Shown: positions 1 to 11,688, numbered from the stretch's first letter. The stretch: DNA of 64,000 nucleotides from Avena insularis (GCA_023614405.1 CM042688.1:72216253-72280252), one strand, 5' to 3'. Made by a program: numbers and translations. The notes: a model not told the origin generated them from the sequence alone.

Positions 1-111
1 TGTCGCTGACGAAATCCAGCGCTCCAAAGCACTGAACGAGCCCGGATACGATGCGTTCACCGGTGCCGATGAAGTTTCCCGTCCGGATCTTCACCCCTGC
101 TAGCACCGCTA

Positions 112-129
112 GCCCCACGGTGGGCGCCA
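112..129 (-). other. Primer binding site, Tat-like
   Basis: The minus-strand sequence TGGCGCCCACCGTGGGGC lies two bases inside the LTR end. TGG complements the 3' CCA of a tRNA. This site is what fixes the orientation of the element. The same bases on the plus strand could be mistaken for a polypurine tract. Confidence 0.7.
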
Positions 130-131
130 AC

Positions 132-870
132 TGTCGTGGTGGTGTCACGGCAGATGCCATGGATAGGCTAAAGGTGGGGACTAATATGCGCTAGGGGAAT
201 CCAGGGAGGGATAGTAGAGTGATTCTCTACACTAAAGTTTGTATTGCTCGATATCTCCAAGATTACAAGTGCTCCTTGAGCTGTATTGGCGAGAGGAGGA
301 AGAAGGTGCTATCTTACTCTAGCCTTCTAACTTTCCCTAGAACCCTAGATCTACTAGTGCTCAACCAACTAGAATTCTGCCAACCCCCTCAACCAGAACC
401 CTAACCCCCCTTATATAGAGGTGGTTCGGTCCTGGCCTAGGGCATACGTGGAGACATATTCCTAAGAATATGCCCCCTCCCAAAGTAGTAACCCGACAGG
501 GGCGCTTTTCCCCCGCGTCACAGTTGCTTTAGCGACGTCAGCCGACGTGAGCGTCGTCATCCTTGTCGGCCACGATCCGGTGGTCCTGCCCTTGCTTTAT
601 TCGCTCATCCAGTATGTACCGGACCTTCTTTTTTGACCAAAGAGATTCCTTCCTTCTCCTAGAAGCCAAGCGAGGATCCGGATCACAGCAGATCCGGCCA
701 CACCTGTTCCTGCATATAAGTTAGACAAGCATTTCCGACTTACTCCTTAAGTCGGACGAGACAACGTTAGGCGACCCCCCTGGTCCGGGTTACTCCGTGA
801 TCCGGCCTGCCTTGAGGTGACTCGGTCCTTATACCCCGGAGTGACCCTACCCGGGGGTATCCCCCCAACA
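132..870 (-). repeat. 5' LTR of the minus-strand Tat-like Gypsy element
   Basis: The limits are set by the TG...CA ends, the primer site directly inside the element, and resumption of the host LTR sequence at 871. The LTR is GC-rich near its U3 end and carries a TATA box on the minus strand. The small plus-strand reading frame inside it (219-404) shows no known domain and is not annotated. Confidence 0.8.
411..417 (-). promoter_or_regulatory. TATA box in the Tat-like LTR
   Basis: The minus strand reads CTCTATATAAGGGGGG, a strong plant TATA context. It lies in the middle of the LTR, as expected for the U3/R boundary. Confidence 0.5.
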
Positions 871-1267
871 CTTAAGGAGAGCCACCTCTAGTGAACTATG
901 GACCCCGGTCCTTTCTTTTACTATCAATCTACAATCAACTGTTTATTGTTTTGTGTTTACTTTCTGCAAACTATTACTTCCTTCCATTCTATACGTTTAA
1001 TCTTTTGTTTTCAGCAAAATCGGTGAGATTGACAACCTCATCGCAAGTTGGGGACAGAGTTTTGTGGTTGTGTTGTGCAGGTCTCCACGTTGCTGCTGGC
1101 ACCGGTAGTGTGCCCTGCCAAAGTTCAGCCAGCTACACCTTTGGGGTGTTTCCTTGCTCCTAATGGATTGATAACCCTTGTTTCATAACTGAGGGAAACT
1201 TAATGATGTGCTCATCATACCTTCCTCTTGGAGTTCCCCAATGAGCTCGTTAATACACGAGTCAACA
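871..1267 (+). repeat. 3' part of the 5' LTR of Gypsy-1
   Basis: The sequence is collinear with 9035-9433 of the 3' LTR, from CTTAAGGAGAGCC to the end GAGTCAACA. The first ~1.2 kb of this LTR lies to the left, beyond the inserted Tat-like element. Small reading frames here, such as 891-1163, are LTR sequence and are not treated as genes. Confidence 0.85.
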
Positions 1268-1277
1268 AGTATTTTTC

Positions 1278-1365
1278 TAGCGCCGTTGCTGGGGAACGAA
1301 GAAGAAGAAGCTCCCACGTCAACCACATGCCATCAAAAGTATTTTTCTGGCGCCGTTGCCGGGGA
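1278..1365 (+). other. Two tandem tRNA-Asp primer binding sites
   Basis: The site at 1278-1295 (TAGCGCCGTTGCTGGGGA) has two changes from the canonical site. The site at 1348-1365 (TGGCGCCGTTGCCGGGGA) is canonical. They are 70 bp apart, and each is preceded by a similar AGTATTTTTC stretch. Gypsy-2 and Gypsy-3b show only one site at this place. Confidence 0.75.
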
Positions 1366-1474
1366 GTCAAGGACATCTTCACAAGGGGAGTCCCTCATAA
1401 CCAATCTCTTTACTTTGTTAGTTTTGTTTTGCTTAGTTTACTTTTGTTTTCTTTGCTTGTTTCTTTATCAAAAA

Positions 1475-3116
1475 TGTTGGGTCCGCAGCATAGAAAACAA
1501 AAAAATTCCTACGGTGTGAACTACACGCCAAGATCTATCTACTAGGTACAAAGCAACGCATGGACATACATCCAACGAGAACTTACCCTCGAAGACAACG
1601 AGTTTTGTTAACGAGTAGGAACTCATGGTTGATGTAGTCGTACACTTGCCTATCTCAAGATCGTGAGGAAGTCCGAGCGTCGCAACTCAGCAGCACATCC
1701 GTACTCGCACACACGTTCAAGCCACCGGACAACCTCCACCTCGCTCCAGCGGAAGCATCAACTCTTTCCATACGAAATGCCACCGGGAACATGTATCTCG
1801 CTAATCCGAGACCATGGGGGAATAATTCTAGAGGGGGAGAGAGATCCTTCACAAGGAGGTGTGAGGATGAAGGAGGGAATGGGTGGCATTTTATAGGAGG
1901 AGGGGTACCCCCTATCTCCATGTCCGACGCATGGGGGGTGACCCCTCACCTCCCCCATTCATGTGGTGGTAACCCCTCCACATTAAAATGCCTCTTCACA
2001 TTCCCTTTTAAAGTCTCCACTTTAAATGCATTAAAATTCTCCAAGTTTAATGCTCTCTCATTTAATAAAACTCTTTTATTAAATTTATTCAGAATTTTGT
2101 TAATTACTTTAATTAAGAAACATTCACATATAGCCCCTTGCAATATTTCAATATCACATGCAGAAACACTTTCTGCAATTTCACCCGAAACAATTTCCGG
2201 TTTCTATTGAAACAATTCCTGCGCTTTGCAATTCTTTTGTCTGAAACATATGTGCTCCAAAATGGTGTCCGGTAACTCTTAAGTGTGTCACACTACGGTT
2301 CGCGAATAATGCATACATGATCGAGACCCTTCTCCAATCAATAATCAGCAGCGGGACCTAAAGATCCGTACTGACTCCTACACATTCAACGATGACTTCT
2401 GTGATCATGAGAACCTTTAACTCTTGTAACTAAATCCCTTTGTCTCGCGATATATTACATGTCCAAGATTCGATCATCGGTATCTCCATATCTAGTTTGA
2501 TCTCGTTACCGACATGCACTCTTTTCTCGTTCCCATGATATAACATTCTAGTGATCACATCACTTGCTTGCAAGCTATCTCAATGTGATATCACCGAGAG
2601 GGCCCAGAGTATATCTATCCGTCATCGGGATTGACAAATTCCACTCTTGATCCATGAGCCTCAACATAACACCTTCGTAGTACTGAACCCATCTTTATAG
2701 TCATCATGTTACAATGTGACGTTTGATGTTATCAAGATACTCTTCCGGTGTTAGCAATTAACATGATCTCATGGTCTAAGGATAAAGATTACTTCGTAGG
2801 ATGTTATAGCAATATAAACATAATGACTTGATCGTAATGCTATACTTCGGATGAATGTTCATCACATCATTTCACCAATGGTGTGACCTTGTTATTAACA
2901 ACATCCAATGTCCAAGATCAGGAAACCTTGATCATCTTGTTAATCAACAAGCTAGTCTATAAGAGAGGCATAACTAGGAACCCTTTTTGTTTATTAAACA
3001 CACATGTATTGATGTTTCCGATCAATACAATTCTAGCATGCAAAATAAACATCTATCGTATATAAGGAATACATAATAACAACTTTATTATTGCCTCTCA
3101 GGGCATATTTCCTTCA
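1475..3116 (-). mobile_element. Solo LTR of a Copia-1-type element, minus strand
   Basis: On the minus strand the sequence starts TGAAGGAAATATGCCC at 3116 and ends GGACCCAACA at 1475. It matches the Copia-1 LTR at 37013-38657 over its whole length (1642 and 1645 bp). It is flanked by AAAAA on both sides (1470-1474 and 3117-3121). Removing it restores the Gypsy leader TTTATCAAAAACACA seen in Gypsy-2 and Gypsy-3b. No primer site or polypurine tract adjoins it. It is therefore a solo LTR formed by LTR-LTR recombination of a complete insertion. A minus-strand TATAAAA lies at 1889-1895. Confidence 0.9.
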
Positions 3117-3174
3117 AAAAACACACAAAAAATTAGTTTTACAAGTTTGCTTTCTTTATTAAAAACACAAAAAA

Positions 3175-4979
3175 ATGACTACTCTTGAAAACACTAAGTT
3201 GTGTGAGTTCACTAGCACCAACAACAATGATTTTATGAGCACACCTATTGCTCCACCTATTCCTGAAGCTACTTTCTTTGAGATAAAACCTGCTTTACTC
3301 AATCTTGTTATGAGAGAACAATTTTCTGGTATTGGTAATGAAGTTGCTCCTGCTCATCTAAATAACTTTGTTGAACTTTGTGAGATGCAAAAGCATAGGG
3401 ATATAGATGGAGATATTATTAAGCTGAAATTGTGTCCTTTCTCTTTGAGAGGAAAAGCTAAAGAATGGTTGAATTCCTTAACTAGGAATAGTATTGATTC
3501 TAGGACTAAATGCAAAGTGCTAAGATTATATCTATGAGAAGTGAAATAATGAAGTTTAAACAATCTGATAATGAACATGTTGCTCAAGCTTGGGAAAGAA
3601 TGAAATATTTGGTAAAGAATTGTACCACTCATGGATTGACTGCTTGGATGATCATCCAAACTTTTTATGCAGGATTGAACTATTCTTCAAGGAACCTATT
3701 GGATTCTACTGCTGGAGGTACCTTTATGACCATTACTTTGGGTGCTGCAACAAAGCTTCTGGATAATATGATGGTTAACTACTCCGAATGGCATACTGAA
3801 ACAGCTCCACAAGGTAAGAAGGTAAATTCTGTTGAGGAAACCTCCTCCTTGAGTGATAAGATTGATATTATTATGTCCATGCTTCTTAATGGGAAAGCCC
3901 ATATTGATCCAAATAATGTTCCCTTAGCTTCTTTGGTTGCTCAAGAAGAGCAAGTTGATGTGAACTTTATAAGAATAATAATTTTAGCAACAATGCCTAC
4001 AGGAATAATTTTGGTAACAACAATTGTAAGCCATATCCTCCCAACAATGGTAATGCTTATGGAAATTCCTATAACAAAAATAGGAGTGCTCCCTCTGAAC
4101 TTGAAATTATGCTTAAAGACTTTATTAGTAAACAAACTGCTTTCAATAAAACTATTAAGGAAAAACTCTCTAATGCTAAAAGAAATATAGCATCTTTGGC
4201 TGTAGCTCAATCTTCTTTGAATAAAATGGCTGCTAAACCTGAGACTAATGATAATCCCTTTGCAGCTACTAATGCCATACAAGTAAGAATTGATGAAAAT
4301 ATTAGACTATTAGCTGAATTGCATGCTAAGTGGGAAAGAGAAGATGAAATTGCTAGAAACATTAGTGTTTCTACTATCACTACCACTAGTGTTGAAGCTA
4401 GTAATAGCTCTACTACCTTAGATGATAACTATGATTTTTGATCTTGATGGTTGCAATATCTCTGAAGATAGTAAGTTCCTACAAAATCTTGCTAAAATTC
4501 CTAATGCTAGTGCTATGAACATGGCCTTTACAAAACACATTACTGATGCTCTCATAAAGATCAAAGCAGAAAAGATGAAACATAAAGCTTCTATTCCTAT
4601 AAAACAAGAAGATGGTTGGGAACCCATCGTCAATATGAAAGTGAATGATTTTGATTTTAAAGCTTTATGTGATCTTGATAGTAGTGTTTCTATTATGCCT
4701 AGAAGGATTTATGATATGCTTGATTTGCCACCACTTGAAGACTTTTATTTGAATGTCCCACTTGATGATAATGCTAAAAAGAAACTCATGGGGAGTATTA
4801 ATGATGTTCTTATTATGGTTAACAATACCTATGTCCCCGTTGATTTCTATGTTTTGGATGTTAAATGCAATGCTTCTTGTCCTATTACTTTTGGAAGACC
4901 TTTTCTTAGAACTGTTGGTGTCATTGTTGATATGAAAGAAGGCACCATTAAATATCAACTCCCACTCAATAAAGGTATA
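3175..4979 (+). pseudogene. gag: Gag/protease-like coding segment of Gypsy-1, broken
   Basis: Translation starts at the ATG at 3175 (MTTLENTKLC). The first ~115 codons hold a retrotransposon gag domain with the typical LRGKAKEWL motif. Compared with Gypsy-2, about 33 bp are missing near 3514, which shifts the frame. The gag then continues at 3516-3965 (AQAWERMK region), shifts again near 3970 within an Asn-rich linker, and reads on at 4109-4440. One extra T near 4436 shifts it once more into 4422-4979. That last part is an Athila-type protease-like domain with CDLDSSVSIMP in place of the usual CDLGAS and a C-terminal GRPFLRTVG motif. The active-site glycine is absent. No zinc knuckle is obvious. 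The frame ends at 4979 with no reverse transcriptase downstream. Confidence 0.8.
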
Positions 4980-7854
4980 TAACACTTTCCTAAGAAGAGA
5001 GAGAAGATTTCTTTTGCCTCTCCTATGAAAACAAAATTTGCTCTTAATGCTTCTTCATTTGAGAACACTTGATTCTTTGTCTTGCTTCTTATGCCTAACT
5101 TAAAGGCGTTAAAGAAAAGTACTTATTGGGAGATAACCCAAAAGTTTTAGATGAGTCTTGGAAGTTATTACTTCAGTAATAACCGCTCCTTATCCTTTTT
5201 ATTTGCTTTTTGTGCCAAGAGTAACCTCTAATGAGAGAGAAGTAATCATTGGAAAAGTTGTTGTCCCGAAACAGATTTCTATGCTTCACCGCAAAATTCG
5301 TGTAAAATCTCTGTACATCCATTTGAGGCGTGAATTTTTGTGCTTCTGCCCCAGGTTGTTATCTAACTTCCGTTAGTTCAACACTTTTTGATTTGAGCAA
5401 CAGAAGATCTTCGAAAAAATTCGTCTTTACCTGCTGATCTGTTTTGACAGATTTCTGCCATTTTCTGCATTTGCTTCTTGTTGGTTCCTTTTTGAGTTCT
5501 TTTGGGGAATTGAGCTTTTTGAGGGAAGTGCTACAGTAGCTAGTGTTTTAATGGAAGTTTTATTGGTTTTGGAACTTAACCTAAAGACCTATTATCTTGA
5601 GTGCACTAATGTTGCTAATAAGGATTGTGTGAAGTTTTGTATGAAGGAAAAAATTTCAGGTGTATGGAAGGAATGAGTAATGCGATGAAAGATGGACTAA
5701 ATCTCAAGTTTGGGGATGCCACGCGTGTCACCCCAAGAAATATCCAAGAAGTACAAGCGTCAAAGCTTGTGGATGCCCAAGGCATCCCCGTCTTTATCAA
5801 TAAAAATCCCAGGTTTCTTCCAAACGCTTCATTTTTATTGTTTCATGCACAGTTGTGTTGTTCTTGGAGCGTCTTCTTTTTTGTTTTCGTTTTGTTTTTT
5901 TGTTTGCTTTGTTTGCTTAGTTTTCTGAATAAATTGGTTGGACCCCCTCTTTCATACATTGGTTTTCAAATAGTTTGGTTTGGATTGGAAAAGAGTAGTA
6001 AAGTTCATGCTTAAGTGGTAAAGAGAGCTTGTTTTTGACTGTGGCCTATGCTCTGTCATGCCATGCTTGATATTGTTTTGGCTTTATGCTTAGTATTCTT
6101 TGTTGTAGCATGACTTGTTATAAACAATTGAGATTTCTTAATGTGCCTTGGATGAATCATGCGTTGTTTTAGCATATTAAAGCATAGTATAGTGGTATTC
6201 TCCTTTGATGCTTTATTTGGGTTGACTTGGCGCATGCTCACACCATGTTATGACTATCTCAAGTCACCATAGCCTTTATGATACTTTAGTTTTCAACTTG
6301 TAGTATCACTTTATGCTTTGATCAATGATGTTTTGTCGCTCTGCATGATTATGGCCATTATTGCTCTCTTAGTTTGTCGCTCCCAGTCTTTTGCTAGCCC
6401 CCGCAACCAAGTATGAGTTCCACTCATGCATCCAACTCCTTAAACCAAGTTATGCCAAAGAGTCCACCATACCTACCTACTAGCATATGCTATTCCAAGT
6501 ATATTCATGTTTTTATCTACCTTCCAAATTAAACTTGTTATGAGAAAACTAGTGATTAAAGCTCTCACGAACTTGATGGCACACTTTACTTTTCTTGCCC
6601 TTAATAAACTTGAACCATTGTGTCGTCTATGTTGTATATGCTTACACTTATTTGTTGGGGATTAGCAGAACCATGCTGTCATGGGGAACGCTTTCAACAT
6701 TGCACTTGTACTTTGTACCTAGTTGATATCATGCTCTTTTGTCTATGCATGTCGTCGGTGTGAAATGAAAGGAGAGCTTATAAGTCCATGGAGTTATGTA
6801 TGTGTGTTAGAGAAATGCCTGGGCCGCTGGTCTAATCCATGCTGACATGGTGGAAACCTGCAGCGTAACCATAATGAGCTGTCTATGAAGCATTCTTCTT
6901 ATAAAAAAAGAGCCCGATACTGAGAAAAAAAGAGAAAAAGAAAAAAAGATTATGAAAAGAGGAAAGAGAGAAAAAAGCACCATATTCGCATGTAAATAAG
7001 AAGATTGCTGAGATGCTCGTTATGCCTTGCCTTGTCATTTTGATATGGGGATTCTTACGTATCATCGGGAAAGGGTACCCGTTGGCGGTTCTCTATGATA
7101 CACATGTACTTACGATGACAAGAACTTACCGGTGACTAAACTTGAGTAGCATGAGGAGCGGACCTCGTATTCAAGGGACATGAGATTTCCAACTTATACT
7201 TCGTCAAGCATATACACCATAGTTTGTTCACTTTAACCTTAATCACTTCAAGATGCTTATGATAGGGGCAATGAGAGCTGAAAGCTATTAAGTACCATAA
7301 TTTTTGGAAGCTCTTTATGAGACTTGAATCCCTACTTCCTTCTATGAAGGCCTTTCTTCCACTTTTATATTGAGTCTCCACCTTCTATCTTTATGCACCT
7401 ACTTTGAGAGCATAGTGGCCATTCTTAGTTCTATGTGCATTGTCCCAAGACTTGTTGATTGATGCATACCTTGATATTGCTTGATTTAAACTATTTGTAT
7501 CTAGTCACTCTTATGAACTTTGAAGGTGTCCTATATATTTATGTTTGCTACTCTATGAGGGACAAGCTGAATACCACTATGCTATGTTTTCTTTATGTGA
7601 AACAAACAAACGTCTTGCAAAGCATTGTTATTCATGAATATTTTGTTTGTGCCTTTTCATGTTGCAACATAGTTTCTTTGTCTTATTGCTAGAACTTTGT
7701 CTTTCATGTTATGATTGAAGTACTATGATCCCAGCTTTGAATGTTTTACAAATACTTTGATCAAGTTTATGATGGTGCATGTCACCTCAAAAATTATTCT
7801 TTCTTTTTATCACTTACCTACTCGAGGACGAGCATGAGTTAAGCTTGGGGATGT
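4980..7854 (+). other. Non-coding 3' interior of Gypsy-1
   Basis: About 2.9 kb between the protease-like frame and the 3' LTR has no supportable coding sequence. The short frames on both strands lack domains and are disrupted in the sister copies. The region is conserved in Gypsy-2 (22656-25439) and Gypsy-3b (56925-59627). It includes the block AACTTAAAGGCGTTAAAGAA near 5100, paired stem-loops near 5710-5789, and a purine tract (GCTTGGGGATGT) just before the LTR. Poly-A/G runs lie near 6900-6970. Confidence 0.8.
5710..5789 (+). other. Two adjacent stem-loops in the Gypsy-1 interior
   Basis: The first arm pair is TTGGGG at 5710-5715 with CCCCAA at 5731-5736. The second is GTGGATGCC at 5769-5777 with GGCATCCCC at 5781-5789, with loop CAA and one mismatch. 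The same two stems occur in Gypsy-2 and Gypsy-3b. Confidence 0.6.
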
Positions 7855-9433
7855 TGATACATTGCAAATGTATCTATAATTTTTGATGTTCCATGCTTGG
7901 TTTTATCTACTTTCTTATGTTTTGTCCACACTTTAGAGTACTTTTCATATGATTTCTTGAACTAACCTATTAACAAGAGCCACAGTACCAGCTGCCTATT
8001 TTCTGTTGTTTTTGGTTCCAGGAAAGTCAGAAAATGAATATTCTCGGAATTGGACGGGACAAAATCCAAAGTCATTATTTTACCGAGGGACACTTGGAGC
8101 CAAAATACGAGACGAAGAGGGGCTAGGGCCTGGCCACACCACCTGGCCAGGCCAGGCAGCCCGCTGGGTGGTCTGCCGCCCAGGCACCCTCGACCTCTCC
8201 TTCCACCTATATATTTCCTCTAATACGGAAACCCTAAGTACCCGATCAAAATTCCACGAAAGAGTCTATAGCCGCCGTCATCTCCATCCCTAGATCGGGA
8301 GGGATCTGAAGCTCTTCCCGGCACCCTGCCGAAGAGGGGAATTCACCCTGGAGGCCTTCTTCATCATCATGCAAGCCTCCGGTGTGACGTGAGTAGTTCA
8401 TCTCTGGACTATGGGTCCATGTAGTAGCTAGATGGCTGGTTCTTCTCCTTTGTGCTTTCATGTTTAGATCTTGTGAGCTCCGTTCGTGATCAAGATCATC
8501 TATTTGTAATTCTGCATGTTGTGTTTGCGGGGATCCGATGGATATTGAGATGCTATTTCAGATTGATTATTGATTCTATCATGTCTTTGTTATTTGTGAT
8601 CTTGCATGCTTTCCGTTGTTAGTAGCTATCTTGGCCAAGTAGATGCTAGCAAGTCCAAGAGTTAGTATTTATGCTCGATAGTGGGTTCATGCCTCTGGTA
8701 ATCTGGGGAGTGACAGAAATCTCTAAGGTACTAGATGTGTTGTTGCTACTAGGGAGAAAACAACAATACTTTGTTCATAGAACAATCGTATTGTTTACTT
8801 TACACGCAATTCGCAATGCAATTATTCGTTGCTTGCAACTTAATACTGCAGGGGGTTCAGATGATAACCTGAAGGTGGATTATTAGTCATAGATGCAGTT
8901 GGATGGCGGTCTATGTATAATGTTGTAATGCTCAATCGAATCTCAAAGGAGTCAAGATGATTAGTATATGCTTGTATGCTTTCTCGATGTTTGTCAATTG
9001 CCCCGTTGTAATTTGTTCTCCCAGCATGTTATCTATCTTAAGGAGAGCCACCTCTAGTGAACTATGGACCCCGGTCGTTTCTTTTACTATCAATCTACAA
9101 TCAACTGTTTATTGTTTTGTGTTTACTTTCTGCAAACTATTACTTCCGTCCATTCGATACGTTTAATCCTTTATTTTTAGCAAAACCGGTGAGATTGACA
9201 ACCTCATCGCAAGTTGGGGACAGAGTTCTGTGGTTGTGTTGTGCAGGTCTCCATGTTGCTGCTGGCACCGGAAGTGTGCCCTGCCAAATGTCAGCCAGCT
9301 ACACCTTTGGGGTGTTTCCTTGCTCCTACTGGATTGATAACCTTGGTTTCATAACTGAGGGAAACTTACTGTTGTGCTCATCATACCTTCCTCTTGGGGT
9401 TCCTCAATGAGCTCGTTAATACATGAGTCAGCA
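7855..9433 (+). repeat. 3' LTR of Gypsy-1
   Basis: The 1579-bp LTR begins TGATACATTGC directly after the purine tract and ends GTCAGCA. Its first bases form a small hairpin (GATACATT GCA AATGTATC). A TATA box (TATATAT, 8208-8214) lies about 355 bp from the LTR start. The right flank (GATAC...) is Copia gag. The left flank of the element is outside the window, so no target duplication can be tested. Confidence 0.88.
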
Positions 9434-9618
9434 GATACCGCCTCTGAGGGCGACAAGAATGTCTGGCAGTCCAAGTCGGACGATTTCTCCCCCATCCAGA
9501 GTGGAATTATCTATACCATGGAGCCGGAGCTTCAAAAGAACTTTGAGAAGATGAACGCTTTCGAGATCATTGAAGTTCTCAAGGTTGTGTTTGCTCCACA
9601 GGCTCAGGCGGAGAGGTA
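9434..9618 (+). pseudogene. gag: Fragment of Copia gag, copy A
   Basis: Reading on from the LTR end, the frame encodes DTASEGDKNVWQSK and MEPELQKNFEKMNAFEI, which belong to the N-terminal half of a BARE-like Copia gag. The fragment is cut on the left by Gypsy-1 and on the right by the LINE. It matches 27005-27189, where the gag continues without interruption. Confidence 0.75.
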
Positions 9619-10120
9619 TTCTCATCTGTACAAAAACTAAATTAGTCAGAGAAGAGCCAAGGAATTTTTTTATTATGCCTTCCTCAAAACAAAACAAAAA
9701 TGTCAACAGGTGAATAAAAAATGTTTGCTTGGGCGAAACCGATACATAAGGCCAGATAAAAATGCTCCAGACTACTTGGACACTGCACGAGGAAGTCGGG
9801 GACGCTTTGATCTCGACAGATGCACTCTAAATCCTCACCTGCTAAGCAGATTCCGTAGCATTGAAACATTGATAAACAAACAATGAAGATTCGTAGAAAC
9901 ACACCCAAGGGGAACTAAATTGATCACCCTGAATTGAATGAGAAGGGCGGATCTGATGGAGTCTCCACCACCACCACCACCGTAGACCCTTTCGGACGGC
10001 GATCTCCTTGACGACGGGCCTACTCCCATTTTGGCACCGATCATCTCCCTCGGCATCCTCTCCTCTACAAGGTGATCCTCTTTTCAACCTAGTTTTTTCT
10101 CCTGTCCTCTCCTTGGCATC
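9619..10120 (+). other. Start of LINE; 5' untranslated or unassigned sequence
   Basis: No coding signal is visible. It contains a short CCA triplet run (9966-9982). The first ~370 bp could belong to a separate small insertion, because I recognise no LINE feature before about 10000. Confidence 0.4.
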
Positions 10121-11574
10121 ATGCTCCCCCCTTCGGGTCAATGGAAGGCCACCTATTCCACCTCTCGGGATCAGGTTCGTGGTCGCCCTAAGGTTTATGA
10201 TGGATATGTCCATCTCTGGACCAAGGAGGGTCGTGGCTGGCTGGTTCTTATGAATGCCAAGGGTGCACCCATTGTTGGACAATATATGAAACATGGTGAT
10301 GTTGTTTGTCCTGGTGTTGAGATTATCTTCTCGAGCCATAGGGCCACCATTGGCATCTGCTTGGCTAGACTGGATTTCTTCTCGATGAATGACCAAGGAT
10401 CTGTGATTGGAAATTCAAGGTCGTCTACCCCAGCTTCTGCATGTCTTGATGGTTCTGCATGTGTTGATGGATCTAGATTTTCAGAGTCTCAATCTGAACA
10501 GGATGACTCTTCAGAGTAGATATGGCAGTCTTTCAATCGACGCAGTTAGGTCAGGATTTCTCTCATGGTATTGGTTTTCGTACGGAGATTCGTAAGAAGT
10601 TTGGTTCTACAGTTCATCCTATTGGCAAGGCTAATCATTTTCTTCTCGTAGTGTCTTTTGGATGTGCCAAATTCAAACTCACTGAGGATTCTGTCAGTTT
10701 GGCCCTTGAGGCTTGCATTAGGGGCTTATGTGATGATTTGGTGGTACATTACCTTCATGATAGAGTTTTTAGATTCTCTATCTACTCCAGGAAAGTGGGT
10801 TTTGACATTGTGGCTCTTCGCTCCTTCTCTTGTGAACAGTTTAAGTGTTATTTTCATACTTGGGGTCATGGTGGCACAAACTGGAGAAAGGAATTCTCAG
10901 ACTAGCAACACTCGTCGCAGGAAGAATGGGTTCTTGTTAGCCCCAACAAAAAACGCATTGACTCTGCCCTTCGTGCTCTGCATTCTAGACCAGCTAAAGC
11001 TATCCTCTAGAAGAAGAGTATGCTGTCGAATTCTCAAAATGTGCAGAAAGCTCAGAAGCATCTGTCCTTTGCGAATGTTCTGTCATATGATGCGCAACCT
11101 GGTTACTCGGCTCCGACTGAATGTTCTGAACCTCTGCTATTTTTTGGCTCCTTTGATGCTTCTGGGCAGGTGGATCAAGACTCCCGTGTCATGGGCGCCA
11201 ATTAATTGTTCAAATCATAATCGGTGCGCCCGGATCCGCAAGGTCCATTCCTGTTTTGGGATGCAATGCATTAAAGAATCCCATCAACCTGGGCCAAGTC
11301 GTGGGCCGATTCTATCAGAGAAAGATCCGGCTGAAGATCTCTTTGGCCTGGAGGAAGTCATTAATGATATTGCTTATCGATTTTGGGATTGTGGTAGGTG
11401 TCTAACAATGGGACATCATAAAGATGTGTGCACTAAAAAGATCAGTGCGGGTTGTTTTCGGTCGGACACATTGAAAAAGAATGTTTTTATTCTAAAAAGA
11501 GGCAAGTATGGGTCCCTATACATGGCAGTTCTAGATAGCGTCCCCTCGATAACTGCACCATTACCAAAACTCTA
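10121..11574 (+). pseudogene. LINE ORF1, N-terminal region with CCHC zinc knuckle
   Basis: The frame 10121-10519 starts MLPPSGQWKATYS and ends in an acidic Ser-rich tail. The frame 10522-10905 (MAVFQSTQLGQ) continues after an in-frame stop and is the predicted beta-rich nucleic-acid-binding part of Triticeae LINE ORF1. Further pieces follow in shifted frames. A perfect CX2CX4HX4C knuckle (CGRCLTMGHHKDVC) is encoded near 11390-11430. A second cysteine motif just downstream is split by a frame change near 11460. Such proteins bind the LINE RNA. At least three stops or shifts make it non-functional. Confidence 0.6.
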
Positions 11575-11688
11575 GACTTGGCTGTTCCATCTTCTGAAGA
11601 AGCAACTTCTTCTCTGTCACACGCCCCTGTTTCCCCTGTTTTGAGCCCTCCACCTCCTTCGCTTCCATCCAAGAGGCTGCTACTGACA

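Larger units (their letters stand above)
1..870 (-). mobile_element. Ty3/Gypsy element (Tat-like), 5' end only, minus strand
   Basis: Read on the minus strand, this is a 739-bp LTR (870 down to 132) followed by a primer binding site and the first ~110 bp of the internal region, which leaves the window on the left. The LTR starts TGTTGGGG and ends CACGACA, so it has the TG...CA ends of an LTR. The primer site TGGCGCCCACCGTGGGGC is, from memory, the one used by Tat-lineage grass Gypsy elements. The element sits inside the 5' LTR of Gypsy-1: the host LTR resumes at 871 with CTTAAGGAGAGCC, which is continuous in the other LTR copies (for example near 9035). The second LTR and the matching target duplication (expected CTTAA) are outside the window. 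No coding sequence is visible in the 131 bp of internal region. Confidence 0.75.
871..9433 (+). mobile_element. Gypsy-1: non-autonomous Sabrina/WHAM-like Gypsy element
   Basis: The element has LTRs beginning TGATACATTGC and ending ...GTCARCA, a tRNA-Asp primer site, a gag/protease-like coding segment and ~2.9 kb of non-coding interior ending in the purine-rich tract TTAAGCTTGGGGATGT. No reverse transcriptase, RNase H or integrase is present, so it could only have moved with enzymes from another element. Its 5' LTR is cut by the Tat-like element at 870/871, and its leader holds a solo Copia LTR (1475-3116). It ends at 9433 inside a Copia gag sequence. Its family resemblance to Triticeae Sabrina/WHAM is from memory. 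Confidence 0.85.
6030..9618 (+). repeat. Duplicated segment, copy A
   Basis: This stretch is nearly identical to 23611-27189. It spans the 3' half of the Gypsy interior, the whole 3' LTR and 185 bp of flanking Copia gag. Left of about 6030 the two Gypsy copies differ at many positions. Right of 9618 copy A enters the LINE, while copy B continues in Copia gag. Differences inside are mainly short indels in A-runs and GC-rich patches. Confidence 0.85.

Noticed and set aside
112..131. Plus-strand GCCCCACGGTGGGCGCCA read as a polypurine tract or tRNA 3' end
   Set aside because: On the minus strand it is a primer binding site adjoining an LTR end, with a matching minus-strand TATA box. No tRNA cloverleaf is present.
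891..1163. Reading frame MNYGPRSFLLLS..., recurring in every Gypsy LTR (also 9057, 20173, 26634)
   Set aside because: It recurs because the LTR is repeated. Indels between copies are not consistently multiples of three and the frame breaks in the 53887-54314 copy, so conservation is at the DNA level.
6056..7692. Short frames shared exactly by Gypsy-1 and Gypsy-2 (for example 7136-7381 and 24721-24966)
   Set aside because: They are identical because the DNA was duplicated, not because of coding constraint. They are altered in Gypsy-3b.
9842..10396. Minus-strand 184-codon frame overlapping the LINE start
   Set aside because: It runs antisense to the recognised LINE ORF1 and has no domain, so it is a shadow frame.
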